64,000 nucleotides of DNA from Sagittula stellata E-37. Its GTDB lineage: Bacteria; Pseudomonadota; Alphaproteobacteria; Rhodobacterales; Rhodobacteraceae. The position numbers were made by a program, and so were the translations under genes. This document shows, piece by piece, positions 25,608-35,370 of the stretch (the stretch's first letter is position 1; every line of letters begins with the position of its first letter). The notes under the pieces were generated by a model that was not told the DNA's origin, ran no database searches, and saw nothing but the letters and a program-made list of their open reading frames with translations. The stretch spans positions 1,488,001 to 1,552,000 of the forward strand of contig NZ_CP155729.1 in the NCBI RefSeq assembly GCF_039724765.1, given 5' to 3'.

Positions 25608-25699
25608 CCCGGTGCCGTTACGGGCGGCTTCCGATCAAGGGGCCCGTCTCGCGGTCGGGTGTCAGGGCCGGGTGTCGAAGGCAGTCTGGCCTACGGGGC

Positions 25700-26287
25700 T
25701 CAGCGGGGGGGCGGGGCACCGCCCAAAAGGCGGCGCAGAAGGTCATTGGCCGCACTTGGATCGTTCGCTGCCGTGTCGATGATTTCGTCGATCCGGACCG
25801 CCAATGCGGGTTGCGTCTCTTCAAGCGTGCCGCGCAGGGCTTCGAGGTCCACAAGCGCGGTCTTGCGCCGTTCATAAAGCGCTTCGCAGGCGTCCTGCTC
25901 TGCCTGCGTGGCAAAGAAATAACTGCCCGTGGAGAGAAAGCCGCCCTTGTTGCAGCGTTCCAGAGCGGTCTGACTGCGGGGCGGGGCCGGATCGGCCCGC
26001 GTTGCGCTATCCCCCGCCGAGGACCTCGGCGGCACGCGCGGTCCCGGTGCGAGGCAGCGCAGCGAAAGGTAATCATAGGCCTGCTGCGACGCCGCGTCCC
26101 GAACCGTTTCGCGGTCGACCTCCTCAAGGGCCGCACAGAGTTCCGGCGCAGGCGGTGTCGGAGGGGCCTCGTCGGACCGGACGCTCTCCAGCTGTGTCGC
26201 GGGCCGTTGCTGTCCGTGCTGTTCAGCAACGCCAGTCCCCGCCAGCCCGAGGGTCACTGCCACAAAAATCCCGAAAGGCACACGCAT
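25700..26287 (-). CDS. Secreted hypothetical protein (last gene of envelope operon)
   Basis: 195 aa with a signal peptide ('MRVPFGIFVAVTLGLAGTGV'), a Pro-rich linker, 'CNKGGFLSTGSYFFATQAEQ' and Cys residues that may pair. No family recognised. It starts 12 bp after the preceding gene, as expected in an operon with the three upstream genes. Confidence 0.65.
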   Translation of the reverse strand: MRVPFGIFVAVTLGLAGTGVAEQHGQQRPATQLESVRSDEAPPTPPAPELCAALEEVDRETVRDAASQQAYDYLSLRCLAPGPRVPPRSSAGDSATRADPAPPRSQTALERCNKGGFLSTGSYFFATQAEQDACEALYERRKTALVDLEALRGTLEETQPALAVRIDEIIDTAANDPSAANDLLRRLLGGAPPPR

Positions 26288-26298
26288 CCTCACCCCCT

Positions 26299-26898
26299 TC
26301 ACTCGGCTCGCAGGCTGGCGACGATGGCACGCATCTGCGCGCCGTAAAGATCCTCCAACTGCCCGCCGCTGCTGATCAATACGATGGAGCGGAAGTCGCT
26401 TCGGGTCAGCAATCCGCAACTGGCTAGAAGCACGAGCAACGTCCGGCAGCTTTCGAAACTCATGATCTGCACCATGATCTTGCCGATGGAGCGTTGATCG
26501 AAGGTCACCCGCCCGTTGGCGCTTTCATGGGCGACGAGGTCCATCTGCTGCGGCGTGAAAAACGCGCTCTTGATCCGCGCCGCCGAGAGGCCGAACCGCG
26601 TATAGCCGCGCTCGCAACTGTCCAGAAGCGCCCGCATGTCATCGTTGTGGCGGCGCATGAAGCCCTTGATCTGCTCCGGATCGGACAGCTTCGCCTCCCG
26701 CAGCGCATAGAAGAACTCCGCCAGTTGCGCGAGCCCGTCGGAGCGCAGCAGCCTGCGCTCGTCCTGCGCCAGCTCCGGCCCGCCATGCTCTGCCCGCCAA
26801 GCCTCGGCGTGATCCACCACGGCATCGAAAAACGCGGCCCGCGCACCACGCATGGCGGAGAGGCAGATCAGCTCGGAGGAATAGGGGCCTTGGGTCAT
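26299..26898 (-). CDS. Hypothetical cytoplasmic protein of envelope operon
   Basis: 199 aa, mostly helical by appearance ('LAEFFYALREAKLSDPEQIK', 'GRVTFDQRSIGKIMVQIMSF', 'CRTLLVLLASCGLLTRSDFR'). No signal peptide or known motif. About 100 bp behind the large secreted-protein gene and 12 bp before the next gene. Confidence 0.65.
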   Translation of the reverse strand: MTQGPYSSELICLSAMRGARAAFFDAVVDHAEAWRAEHGGPELAQDERRLLRSDGLAQLAEFFYALREAKLSDPEQIKGFMRRHNDDMRALLDSCERGYTRFGLSAARIKSAFFTPQQMDLVAHESANGRVTFDQRSIGKIMVQIMSFESCRTLLVLLASCGLLTRSDFRSIVLISSGGQLEDLYGAQMRAIVASLRAE

Positions 26899-27000
26899 GG
26901 ATCGAAAACTACCAGTTTATCCAGTCTCGTCCACATCGGTCCCCGGCTTCCCGAACCATGCGCGTCCACGCACGAATGCAATTCGGAATGACACCACAGG

Positions 27001-28503
27001 TCACTCCACCACCGTCACAAGGAGAGCACCCGACTCGCCCGTGCTCAGGTCATAACTTTGGACCGCGAGACCTTCGAGGATGCGCCCCTTGATCCGCATC
27101 TCCCCGGTGTTGAAGCCGACATTCTCGTTCAGGGCGGTGATCGAAACCGTGTAGACGCCGGGCCGGAACCCGCCTGCGGGGCTGAACTCCTTGAAGCGAC
27201 TCTCAAGCAACACGTTGGGTTCGGCATAGACCACGCGCCCGCTGCGCGCTTCGGTGACACTGATCGAAATCCGATCCCCGTCCACGTCGCCATGATCGCG
27301 CACACCGATGGACGTGATGTCCGAGGCGGTCACAGGTTCGAGGCCGCTTTCATCGACAGCCAGATCGAAAGTCACGTCGCGCCCGACCGGCAGGCTGCCC
27401 GGGTTGCGGTCTTCGGCGCGGAACCCCTGCTGCCAGCGGTCGACCTGAGCGGTCATGGCCCGGGCTTCCAGCACGGTCTGCTCGTAGGGCGCATGATTGT
27501 CCCCGTACCGCAAATTCTCAGGCAGGGACATCAGGCGTTCGAGTTGGGCGTCCAGCAGTGCCTCCACCTCGGCCAGTTTGGCAAAGTAATTCGGCTTGTA
27601 TTCCAAAGGCGTGCGATACTCGTCGAACCATACGCCGAAGTTGTGATAGGGCGAGCCGCCCTTGCGTTTGGAGACGGCCTCTTCGTAGTCCCGGAGGGCG
27701 TTCCCGAGCGCCTTGTAGGAGATCGACCTCTGATAATTTCCGAAAAGATACCCATAGGATCGTTTCACCCCATCGGTCACTCGCGCAAAAGCCTTCAGCT
27801 TTGTTTCGATGCGCGCGGTGCGATCGTTGTCGGCCCACCATGAATGCAGATCGTGGAGATTGAGGTCCGCGCTTCTGATCGTCACATCGACGATGCTCAG
27901 CCCTGACCGCCAGAAGTCCTGCGCCTGCGCCTTGCTCATGTAGGCGCGGTTCGGTTCATTGATGCTGGGCGTGGTGATGAAGGTTTTGTCCCAGTCCAGC
28001 CCCGTGGGTGTGTTGAAGGACCATTGCTTCTGGCGCATGATCGCGCCGCCGTCGGCAACGATGCGTACACTGGTGTTAAGCGCCCGCGCAAAATGGAACT
28101 CCACATCCATATCATAGATGTCGATGAGATCGCGCGCCTCGCTCGGCAGCGCGTTGAAGTTCACGGTCTCGTAGCGATTTCCTCCCGGTACGAAGCTGGG
28201 CACCGTGACGGTGCCGCCGACCACCTCGTTGCGAATGCGCACGGACAGGACCGGGTCACCAAAAACGAGGCCAAGGCGCATCTGACCTTCGTAGTTGACG
28301 CGCAGGTTCGTGCCCAACTGATTGGGTCGAGCCTCGCCGAGGACGGTCGTGGAGCCTCTGAAATCATGGGTGAACACGCCGGGGTGAAAGCTCCCGGATT
28401 GCTGCGCCTGTGCCGGGGAAGGCTGGGTGCCGATGAGGAAGGCCGTCGCGCAGATCAGGCCAAGGGCGCATGTCAGGCGGGCGAAAAATCGTTCACTGGC
28501 CAC
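27001..28503 (-). CDS. Large secreted protein of envelope operon, function unknown
   Basis: 500 aa from the GTG at 28503, which overlaps the end of the upstream gene. An N-terminal signal peptide ('LTCALGLICATAFLIGTQPS', cleavage near AQAQQ) leads to a mature part rich in beta-strand-like sequence; its C-terminus ('GGFRPGVYTVSITALNENVG') resembles an Ig/CBM-type beta sandwich. No enzyme motif seen. Probably periplasmic or surface-exposed and working with the membrane protein encoded upstream. Confidence 0.65.
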   Translation of the reverse strand: MASERFFARLTCALGLICATAFLIGTQPSPAQAQQSGSFHPGVFTHDFRGSTTVLGEARPNQLGTNLRVNYEGQMRLGLVFGDPVLSVRIRNEVVGGTVTVPSFVPGGNRYETVNFNALPSEARDLIDIYDMDVEFHFARALNTSVRIVADGGAIMRQKQWSFNTPTGLDWDKTFITTPSINEPNRAYMSKAQAQDFWRSGLSIVDVTIRSADLNLHDLHSWWADNDRTARIETKLKAFARVTDGVKRSYGYLFGNYQRSISYKALGNALRDYEEAVSKRKGGSPYHNFGVWFDEYRTPLEYKPNYFAKLAEVEALLDAQLERLMSLPENLRYGDNHAPYEQTVLEARAMTAQVDRWQQGFRAEDRNPGSLPVGRDVTFDLAVDESGLEPVTASDITSIGVRDHGDVDGDRISISVTEARSGRVVYAEPNVLLESRFKEFSPAGGFRPGVYTVSITALNENVGFNTGEMRIKGRILEGLAVQSYDLSTGESGALLVTVVE

Positions 28504-30298
28504 TTCTGAGATACCTTTCGAAAGCACTTTGCTGGCTCTGGACCAATTCCGGCGTCCGGCCGGTGTCGAGTCCGTCAAGGTCGACCAGTTGAATGGGTGT
28601 CCGGGAGGTCATGCTCGCAGGCACCTCCGGAGGTGTCACGCGTGTGACTTTCTTGACCGGGGGCGGAGCGGAGCCGTTTCTCAGGATCACGGGCGGTGCC
28701 TGCTCGACGGAGGATGGGTCCACAACTGCCATGACCTCGGCGGAGAAGTTGACGAGCATCTCGTTTATCTCCTCCGTGAACATCACCACGAAGGCGAGCG
28801 CCGGGGCGGCGGCGAGGAGGAAACTCACCCGCGGTGTCCGGGCCAGCAACCCGGCAAGGAACCATCCCGAGACTCCGAAGATCGCGCCCGCACCGAGCGA
28901 GAATCCAATGTTTTCATTGAGAATTATATCGTACAGCGCCACGAAGGCCGCTGTGCCCAGTCCAGTAAGAAGGGCAACGTGGTCTGACTGGTCCTCCTTC
29001 GACTTTGCGTTCCATCTTGGGGAGTTCGAAGGCGTCGGAGATTTATGCGTACCATAGGTTTCCGTGGCGGCGCTCCAGCCTGGGACCGGTGTTTTTCGAT
29101 TGCGGTTGGCGGGCGCAGCTTTTGGTTTTGGTTGGGGCTTGTCCGGTTGCATCGCATCGAAAACGATCGGGCGAGGTGCAACCTTTGGAGCGGGCGCGGC
29201 AGGGGCAGGCCTTGCCTCTGTTTCGGCGGACGTCGGATCAGGCTTTGGGTCTGGCTGCATCGCATCGAAAGCAGAAGAGGTAGGTGCTGCTTCCGTCTCG
29301 GCGGGCATTGGATCAGGCCTGCGGTCTGGCTGCATATAGACAAAGGGGCTGGCGGAACTTGTCTTCTCGCCCGGTGCGGGCGCAGGATCTGGCTTCGGCT
29401 TCATTGACTTGGCCGGTGCATCAGTCGGGTCGCTCTTCAGCCCAGGCTGCGCGCTATCCTTGGAAGATACGTTGCGCGCCGCATCGTTCATCAGGCTGAT
29501 CACAACAGGTGGCTGATTGTCCCGTAGATAAGTCTCCTCGATGCTGGTCCGCTCACCTCCCACGCTAAGTGTGACGAGATGGGTCTTCTCGTGAAGAATG
29601 TCGCCGGCGCGCAAGAAGATTTTCGCCACGGTGGCATCAGACGGACATTTGAGCCGCAGAATCTGCCCGGTACGCGTCATGAGTTGCGCGATCTCTTGGC
29701 CCGGCACGCAGACGTCATCCTCCTGCGCCGCGATGGATACGACTTGCATTGGATAGTCCTGCCCCGGACTGGCCAATCGCCGACTTTGTGGAGGAATATC
29801 CTGTGCGATCCCCGTCGGATCTATCACCGCAAGCAACGCCTCCGAATTCAAAAGTTCATTCGCCGCACAGCGCCAAATGATCTTGCCGTTAACCGGCATA
29901 CGCAAAGTGTGGGAAATGTTTTGATCAGGATTTACGATGGTTACAACTTCACGGCCTTTGCGCAAGACAGAGCCAACGGCTGGTTCTCCACTCGAAGCAT
30001 AAAACTTGCCTTCGAACACCGGCGCCGCGATATCGACGTGAGACTCCTTCTTTGGCGGGGCAAGAGGCGCAGCCAACGAGAAATGTGGTGCGTGCTTATC
30101 CCAAGCGTCGCCGGGCCTGGGGGCGAACTGCAACCATCCGTCTCGAGCCGCTCGCACCTGAAACATGCGCCCGGCCTGATCTGCGATAGACAAGATGAAG
30201 TCGCCTTCGGCTACCGCGTCGCCTGGCCTGAATTGAATTTGAATGACACTAAGCTTGCCATCAGACTCGGTTGGGAATGTTGAAACCCTTGATTGCAA
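28493..30298 (-). CDS. Membrane protein with N-terminal barrel-sandwich (lipoyl-like) repeats
   Basis: 601 aa. The first 250 residues contain about three segments of biotinyl/lipoyl-like barrel-sandwich pattern ('LSVIQIQFRPGDAVAEGDFI', 'HTLRMPVNGKIIWRC', 'RLKCPSDATVAKIFLRAGDI') without an evident modified Lys. A Pro-rich linker (about 300-420) contains three 'MQPD' repeats. Three hydrophobic helices follow (about 440-510), then a short C-terminal tail. The layout recalls membrane-fusion proteins of secretion or efflux systems but with reversed topology. First gene of a four-gene operon. Confidence 0.6.
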   Translation of the reverse strand: MQSRVSTFPTESDGKLSVIQIQFRPGDAVAEGDFILSIADQAGRMFQVRAARDGWLQFAPRPGDAWDKHAPHFSLAAPLAPPKKESHVDIAAPVFEGKFYASSGEPAVGSVLRKGREVVTIVNPDQNISHTLRMPVNGKIIWRCAANELLNSEALLAVIDPTGIAQDIPPQSRRLASPGQDYPMQVVSIAAQEDDVCVPGQEIAQLMTRTGQILRLKCPSDATVAKIFLRAGDILHEKTHLVTLSVGGERTSIEETYLRDNQPPVVISLMNDAARNVSSKDSAQPGLKSDPTDAPAKSMKPKPDPAPAPGEKTSSASPFVYMQPDRRPDPMPAETEAAPTSSAFDAMQPDPKPDPTSAETEARPAPAAPAPKVAPRPIVFDAMQPDKPQPKPKAAPANRNRKTPVPGWSAATETYGTHKSPTPSNSPRWNAKSKEDQSDHVALLTGLGTAAFVALYDIILNENIGFSLGAGAIFGVSGWFLAGLLARTPRVSFLLAAAPALAFVVMFTEEINEMLVNFSAEVMAVVDPSSVEQAPPVILRNGSAPPPVKKVTRVTPPEVPASMTSRTPIQLVDLDGLDTGRTPELVQSQQSAFERYLRSGQ

Positions 30299-30399
30299 TG
30301 AAAATTCCTTCGGTAAGCCGCTGTCATGATCTGCTAAAAGACTGTACTGTTCAACAAGTTTGGGTTTCAGATCTGGAAGGCAAAGTTGCGTATTGGCAA

Positions 30400-30750
30400 G
30401 GTGAGCTACTCCCCATCTCTTGGACAGGATCTGGCGTAATTTAAGCTACTCGTCGCACCTGCTGATGGGGTTGGTTGATATCATTTCTTTGCCAATAGAC
30501 CAGCGACGGAGGTTGGCCGCCCAGGGCTGAATGCGGGCGCTGGTGGTTGTAGAAGGTCATCCATTTCCGGATCGCCGCTTTCGTCTCCGATCCGGTCTCC
30601 CAAGCATGCAGGTAAACGCATTCGTATTTCAGGGTGCGCCACAACCTCTCGATGAAGATGTTGTCGAGGAAGCGGCCCTTCCCATCCATCGAGATCCGCA
30701 CCGCTGATCGGCGCAGCCGGTCCGTCCAGGCGAAGGAAGTGAACTGGGAC
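30400..30750 (-). pseudogene. IS3-family element remnant (transposase C-terminus and one end)
   Basis: Contains the last third of an IS3 OrfB ('DGKGRFLDNIFIERLWRTLK', 'NHQRPHSALGGQPPSLVYW') and the terminal sequence GAGCTACTCCCCATCTC typical of such elements. Its other end has been replaced by the intact IS3 element at 30751, so it is dead. Confidence 0.8.
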
Positions 30751-30789
30751 GGTAATCCCCCCATTTGTGCGGGGGCTTAGGCGTAGAAT

Positions 30790-31617
30790 CTACGCGGCCA
30801 TTCTCAGTTTCTGGGCGGGCGTCATGCCGCCGTTGCCCATGTTGGGGCGCTCGTTGTTGTAGGACCAGAGCCACTCGGTGGCAATCTGCTGCACCTCGTC
30901 GATGGTTTCGAAAATGTGGAGGTCCAGCCATTCGTGCCGGACCGTCCGATTGTAGCGCTCGACATAAGCGTTCTGCTGCGGTTTCCCGGGCTGGATATGG
31001 GCCAGGGCGATGCCCTTGTGTTCGGCCCATTCCATCAAGGTTCCACTGACGTACTCAGGGCCGTTGTCGACCCTGATCCTCTTCGGAACGCCACGCCATT
31101 CGATGATCTGGTTCAGGGCCCGGACAACGCGTTCGGCGGGCAACGAGAAGTCGACCTCAATGCCCAAACCCTCACGGTTGAAATCGTCCAAGACGTTCAG
31201 CAGCCGGAACTGGCGCCCATCTCCAAGGCGATCCGCCATGAAGTCCATGGACCAGACCTCATTCGCAGCCTCCGGAACCGCCAGCGCGTCAGGCTTCTCC
31301 CGTTTCAGCCGCTTGCGCGGTTTGATCCTGAGGTTCAGCTCCAGTTCGCGGTAGATGCGGTGGACGCGTTTGTGGTTCCAGCCATGACCTTGGACATTCC
31401 TCATGTACAGGAAGCATAGGTCGAAGCCCCAGGTCTTCTTCGCCTTCGTCAGCCCAAGCAGCAGGTCGGCGATCTGCTCGTTTTCATCGTCCAGCTTCGG
31501 GCTGTACCGATAGCAGGTCTCGCTGACCTCGAAGGCTCGACACGCCAGCGCGATGCTGACGCCCCTTGTTGCCACCGCTTTCTCGGCCAGCGCGCGACGG
31601 TTCGCTGGCCATGTCAC
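30790..31617 (-). CDS. IS3-family transposase OrfB (integrase core)
   Basis: 275 aa with the rve integrase core. DDE residues lie in '[12 protein letters not shown]', 'IRVDNGPEY' and '[16 protein letters not shown]'. It overlaps orfA by 4 bases and has no internal stop, so the element looks competent. Confidence 0.92.
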   Translation of the reverse strand: MTWPANRRALAEKAVATRGVSIALACRAFEVSETCYRYSPKLDDENEQIADLLLGLTKAKKTWGFDLCFLYMRNVQGHGWNHKRVHRIYRELELNLRIKPRKRLKREKPDALAVPEAANEVWSMDFMADRLGDGRQFRLLNVLDDFNREGLGIEVDFSLPAERVVRALNQIIEWRGVPKRIRVDNGPEYVSGTLMEWAEHKGIALAHIQPGKPQQNAYVERYNRTVRHEWLDLHIFETIDEVQQIATEWLWSYNNERPNMGNGGMTPAQKLRMAA

Positions 31618-31877
31618 TTTTTTCTCAAGGCCTCCTTGAGCAAGTCGTTCTTCATGGTGACGTCGGCATACATGCGCTTAAGGCGCCGGTTCTCCTCAGC
31701 CATGGCCTTCATCTCGCTGATGAGGCTGGCGTCCATCCCGCCATACTTAGCCCGCCATTTGTAAAGCGTCGCACTGCTCATCCCGTGCTCGCGGCACAGC
31801 TCGACAGCGGGCACTCCGCCTTCCATCTGGCGCAGCACACCCATGATCTGGGCCTCGGTAAATCGTGTCTTCTTCAT
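31614..31877 (-). CDS. IS3-family transposase OrfA
   Basis: 87-aa HTH/leucine-zipper protein: '[20 protein letters not shown]', '[20 protein letters not shown]', '[20 protein letters not shown]'. The start at 31877 has GAGGAG upstream. It ends at an A6G run where frameshifting into orfB is expected. Confidence 0.9.
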   Translation of the reverse strand: MKKTRFTEAQIMGVLRQMEGGVPAVELCREHGMSSATLYKWRAKYGGMDASLISEMKAMAEENRRLKRMYADVTMKNDLLKEALRKK

Positions 31878-31948
31878 CGGAATCTCCTCGTTCATCCTGC
31901 CGAGAAAATTCTACTTCCGCATCCCTCTAAGATCGGGGGGGGATTACC

Positions 31949-33079
31949 ATGCGTCCCAAATCTCGATGGGCTAGGGCGTGAAGTTATGACAACTCCGTCC
32001 TTCCGCACACTGATTCCCACTCCCATCTTGCAGTTGAACGCATCTTACCTTTATTCACACGATGAAAGATAATCACGTTATGCGCGACTTGCGACAAGCC
32101 GCATGATGCAACCTGTATAAGGATGTCGGGCAAAACTGAAACCAATCTAAGATGCAACACGGACTATGGTGCGGCTGAAGGCAGAGTGGATTTCTGAGTA
32201 GGCTTGGGCGAACTAGGTATGTAGTCGTGTAGTCGCCTCGACTACATAGCGGGCTACATTGTAAATAATTGAATATAAATGAAAAAATGCTAATTTTGGG
32301 CCATTTGTAGTCGAGGTGACCCCCGTGCCAGAAACCTCGCCCGTAGGGGTTTTTTTGTCCAGGGGGTGTGGGCTTGCCTCTATCTCACACCTCCACCCCG
32401 CTTATCTCTATCAATTCTCTATAGTATTGAAGGGCTACAAGGCTACATAAGGATTAAAGTGTTTTATTTCAGTAGCTTACGATGTAGTCGCCTATGTAGT
32501 CACCCCTGGGCGGGCGGCTACGTAGGGTTTTTATGTCGTGGAATCAGTTAGTTATGTGACTACATCCCGCGCCGTGGTAGAAGGGTGATTGTGTGCCAAG
32601 ATTGAGCTGGGTGGAAAACGAGCAGGATACATGCACTAGTTGAATGTCGCACTCTTGGAGTTGAGCTGCATCGGATTAACGTCATATGAGTCCCATGGGA
32701 GCCGGGACTCTCACCTTCGATCCTCGAGCTAATCCCCGCTGGCAGGGCTGGCCCCCGGTCCCGCCATCGCCAATGCGCGTGGATGTGGGCCGACCCGTTC
32801 TTTTGCTGGTGAAGTCTTCCACAACCTCTCTAGTTCGGCAGATCGTGGCCTCTGTCGGCTTTGGCGGTGCGAAGGTTAGGGCGAAATCAGGTTTTCTCTA
32901 AAATTTCCATGGAGTTGAGGGCGGTGACCCCGCGGGCGGTGCCGACTCGCATAAAGTGGGCTAATATGAGATTGTAAATTTAAAAAAGTGACTGACGTGC
33001 TTTCTGCGGCTGGATTGGCATCTTCGAATGTGAGCCATCCTCATAATTAGTCCAGTCTTGTTGAGAGACTTCTCAGATT
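31949..33079. other. AT-rich gene-poor region
   Basis: About 1.1 kb with no supported gene. A 72-codon open frame at 32686 lacks features. The notable content is the repeat cluster at 32219-32570. The drop in GC and lack of genes resemble a replication-control or phage regulatory region left after deletion. Confidence 0.5.
32219..32570. repeat. Cluster of ATGTAGTCRCC-type repeats (iteron-like)
   Basis: At least seven copies in both orientations. They include a perfect dyad TGTAGTCG-CCT-CGACTACA at 32228-32246, a tandem pair ATGTAGTCGCCT/ATGTAGTCACCC near 32482-32505, and inverted copies GACTACAT near 32558. Spread over 350 AT-rich bp. Could be an old origin, operator array or phage control region. 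Confidence 0.55.
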
Positions 33080-33307
33080 GCGCGAGATCCGCGGTCGGCG
33101 CCCCCCGCCCAGGCCCGCGAAACCGCCAAAGTACCTAAAGCCATGATGCGAGGGGGCGCCAAATGCCTCCCATTCGATGCGGCGAAACCGCGACAGGCGA
33201 CAGGCGAAACCGCGCCCCCGCAACCCTGCCCCGTCCTCGGCGGAGCAGGGACTCGGCTACGCAATGCGCGAGGGGGCACTATTCGAAAGGCGGGGGCGGG
33301 TATTGCC

Positions 33308-33511
33308 TCAGGGGGCGGGGGCAACAGGCGGCGGGGCGCCGAGGGGCAGCCGCAGGGCGCAGCATGGGAGGGGTAGCAGATCGCCGATGGGCAGCCGCAG
33401 GGCGCAGCATGGAAGCCCGAGGAAGGTGGTCCCAAGTTCAATTGCGCGCTGCAACGCTTCCTCGCGGGCCTGATCCAGTGCCTTTTGGATCTCGCGCTCG
33501 CGGGAAGTCAT
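33308..33511 (-). pseudogene. Truncated phage-type gene fragment
   Basis: 'MTSREREIQKALDQAREEAL' then 'QRAIELGTTF' looks like a helical phage tail-module protein start directly after the tape-measure remnant. It then runs into the GC-rich repeats and loses any family pattern. Only the first 30 residues seem genuine. Confidence 0.35.
33344..33412 (+). repeat. 24-bp direct repeat pair in GC-rich joint
   Basis: GGGCAGCCGCAGGGCGCAGC and the next four bases occur at 33344-33367 and 33389-33412. They sit inside a very GC-rich, low-complexity stretch (33080-33450) that separates the AT-rich region from prophage remnants. Confidence 0.6.
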
Positions 33512-33742
33512 ACCAGCCTGTTCAACCTATTTGCGCAGGGCCTCCACCGTTTCGTCCACGATGTCTTGGATGTCCTGTTCCAGCTTCGCTTGGTTGTCCG
33601 CCTCATGCGCGATGCTGCGGCGACGATCCTGTTCCTGTTGCAGGAGGCGGAGCCGTTCATTGAAATAGGCTTCGGCCTCTGACCTGAGACCCGTATCTTC
33701 CTGCAGTTTGAGGTAGAGTCCGCTCCAACGAGGAGACGGATT

Positions 33743-34009
33743 ATGAAGCGATCGAGGTTCAGCGAGGAGCAGATCATCGCGATGCTGAAGGAGCAGGAGG
33801 CCGGCATGGCGACGGCCGATGTCTGCCGCAAGCACGGGGTGAGTTCTGCGACCTTCTACAAATACAAGGCGAAGTATGGCGGGCTCGAGGTGTCGGATGC
33901 GCGACGGCTGAGGGCGCTCGAGGACGAGAACGGCAAGCCCAAGAAGCTGCTGGCCGAGGCCATGCTGGACAACGCGATCCTGAAGGATGTCGCGGCAAAA
34001 AAATGGTAG
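33743..34009 (+). CDS. IS407-type transposase OrfA
   Basis: 88 aa: 'KRSRFSEEQIIAMLKEQEAG', 'CRKHGVSSATFYKYKAKYGG', 'LLAEAMLDNAILKDVAAKKW'. It ends at an A7 run (GCAAAAAAATGG), the expected frameshift site into orfB. Confidence 0.92.
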   Translation: MKRSRFSEEQIIAMLKEQEAGMATADVCRKHGVSSATFYKYKAKYGGLEVSDARRLRALEDENGKPKKLLAEAMLDNAILKDVAAKKW

Positions 34010-34899
34010 CGCCCGGTGTCAAGCGGGAAGCGGTGGCCCACGTCGTTGCGACACACGGGGTGAGCCAGCGCCGGGCGTGCCAGGCCCTGGCCGTGGATCG
34101 GTCGAGCGTGCGCTATCGCAGCGTCCGCCCTGACGATGCCGGGGCAAGGACAGCGATGAAGGCCGTGGCGGCAGAGCGACGGCGCTTCGGCTACCGCCGC
34201 ATCCACATCTGCTTGAGCGGCAGTGGATCGTGATGAACCTCAAGAAGCTGCGGCGGCTCTATCGGGAGGAGAAGCTCCAGGTGCGTCGCAGGGGCGGCCG
34301 GAAGCGGGCCCTCGGCACGCGTCGGCCGATGCTGCTGCCAGATGCGCCGAACATCCGCTGGAGCCTCGACTTCGTCAGCGACGCGCTGACGGACGGACGC
34401 CGGTTCCGGGTGCTGGCCGTGGTCGACGACTACAGCCGCGAGTGCCTGGCGCTGGTGGCGGACACGTCGCTGTCGGGACATCGCGTCGCCCGGGAGCTCG
34501 ACGCCGTGATCGCCCGGCGGGGGCGCCCTGCCATGGTGGTCAGCGACAACGACACGGAGCTGACCTCGATGGCGATCCTGTCGTGGTGCCAGCGCACCGG
34601 CGTCGAATGGCACTACATCGCGCCGGGCAAGCCGATGCAAAACGGCTTCGTCGAGAGCTTCAACGGGCGCTTCCGGGACGAGCTGTTGAACGAGACACTG
34701 TTCTCGACCCGCGGCGAGGCCCGGCAGCAAATCTGTGCCTGGCAGGACGACTACACCCACCACCTCCCGCACTCCGGCCTCGGGAACATGACCCCGGCTG
34801 AGTTCATGGCAATGAGGGGCTGGAAATGCGCGCCGCGTAGCCCCAGAAATCAACCCGCGGATTCCCCGATTGGCCGGAGGAGAGTCGGGTCTCAGGTCA
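34003..34899 (+). pseudogene. IS407-type transposase OrfB, frameshifted
   Basis: Starts 'MVAPGVKREAVAHVVATHGV' and reads to '[10 protein letters not shown]'. A one-base loss near 34209 shifts the frame and ends it at 34233. The remainder continues in the next frame with '[20 protein letters not shown]', '[20 protein letters not shown]', '[10 protein letters not shown]' and '[20 protein letters not shown]'. All DDE motifs survive, but the protein is split, so the copy is inactive. Confidence 0.85.
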
Positions 34900-35370
34900 C
34901 CTCCTGCATCCGCTCAATACCGAGCCAGTCCGTGAGAGAGTCAGGGATGGGGTTGCGGAGGCCTGCCTCGACCATGGCACGAGCGGTCTCGATTTCCGCC
35001 GCGAGACGTGCGTCATCAATAGCGAGGTCCAGTTTCACTTCGGGCAGAAGCGTCACAATCTCGCCGCTGCCGGTCAGGTTCGCAAAATCCTTGGCGAGGC
35101 GGCCGACAGAGGTGCCAAGATCGCGGAATCCGGCCGCGACGGCCTGCAATGCGCTGCTGTCGGCAAGTGCTGAAATCAGCGCATCCCAAGCGTTGCCGAG
35201 TTCCTTAGTTGCAGCCTACCAGCCTTCGGTCTCGCCCTTGGCGTCCTGCACACGGTCGCCTAGCGCCCGGGCATCGACGGCGAGGGCGCCCGCCGAGTCC
35301 CCCCGAGTCCTCCATCGCTCGGATTTGCTCATACTGGGAGGCCGACAAGAACCCGATCTCTGTGTCCAGC

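Larger units (their letters stand above)
30751..31948 (-). mobile_element. IS3-family insertion sequence
   Basis: About 1.2 kb with inverted ends GGTAATCCCCCC at the left and the matching inward-read sequence at the right (31937-31948). It carries orfA and orfB in -1 frameshift arrangement. No direct target duplication is visible; its left side abuts another IS3 remnant, suggesting an adjacent deletion. Confidence 0.85.
33680..34899 (+). mobile_element. IS3-family, IS407-group insertion sequence
   Basis: 1220 bp with perfect 14-bp terminal inverted repeats (TGACCTGAGACCCG) and a 4-bp target duplication CCTC (33676-33679, 34900-34903), the duplication length typical of the IS407 group. Inserted in the tape-measure remnant. 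Confidence 0.92.
33527..35370 (-). pseudogene. Phage tail tape-measure protein remnant, interrupted by IS407-type element
   Basis: Reading right to left: '[19 protein letters not shown]', a frameshift, '[20 protein letters not shown]', an in-frame TAG (35216), '[20 protein letters not shown]', then the IS at 34899-33680. Across the IS, with one CCTC copy removed, the frame resumes exactly: 'LGIERMQ' joins 'EAEAYFNERLRLLQQEQD' and ends 'DETVEALRK'. The long helical pattern and neighbouring head genes fit a lambda-like tape measure. Non-functional. Confidence 0.65.

Noticed and set aside
32686..32901. 71-aa open frame in the AT-rich gap
   Set aside because: No ribosome site, no family pattern; composition looks non-coding.
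33344..33412. Short repeats considered as a CRISPR array
   Set aside because: Only two copies, GC-rich low-complexity context, no regular spacers and no cas genes in the window.
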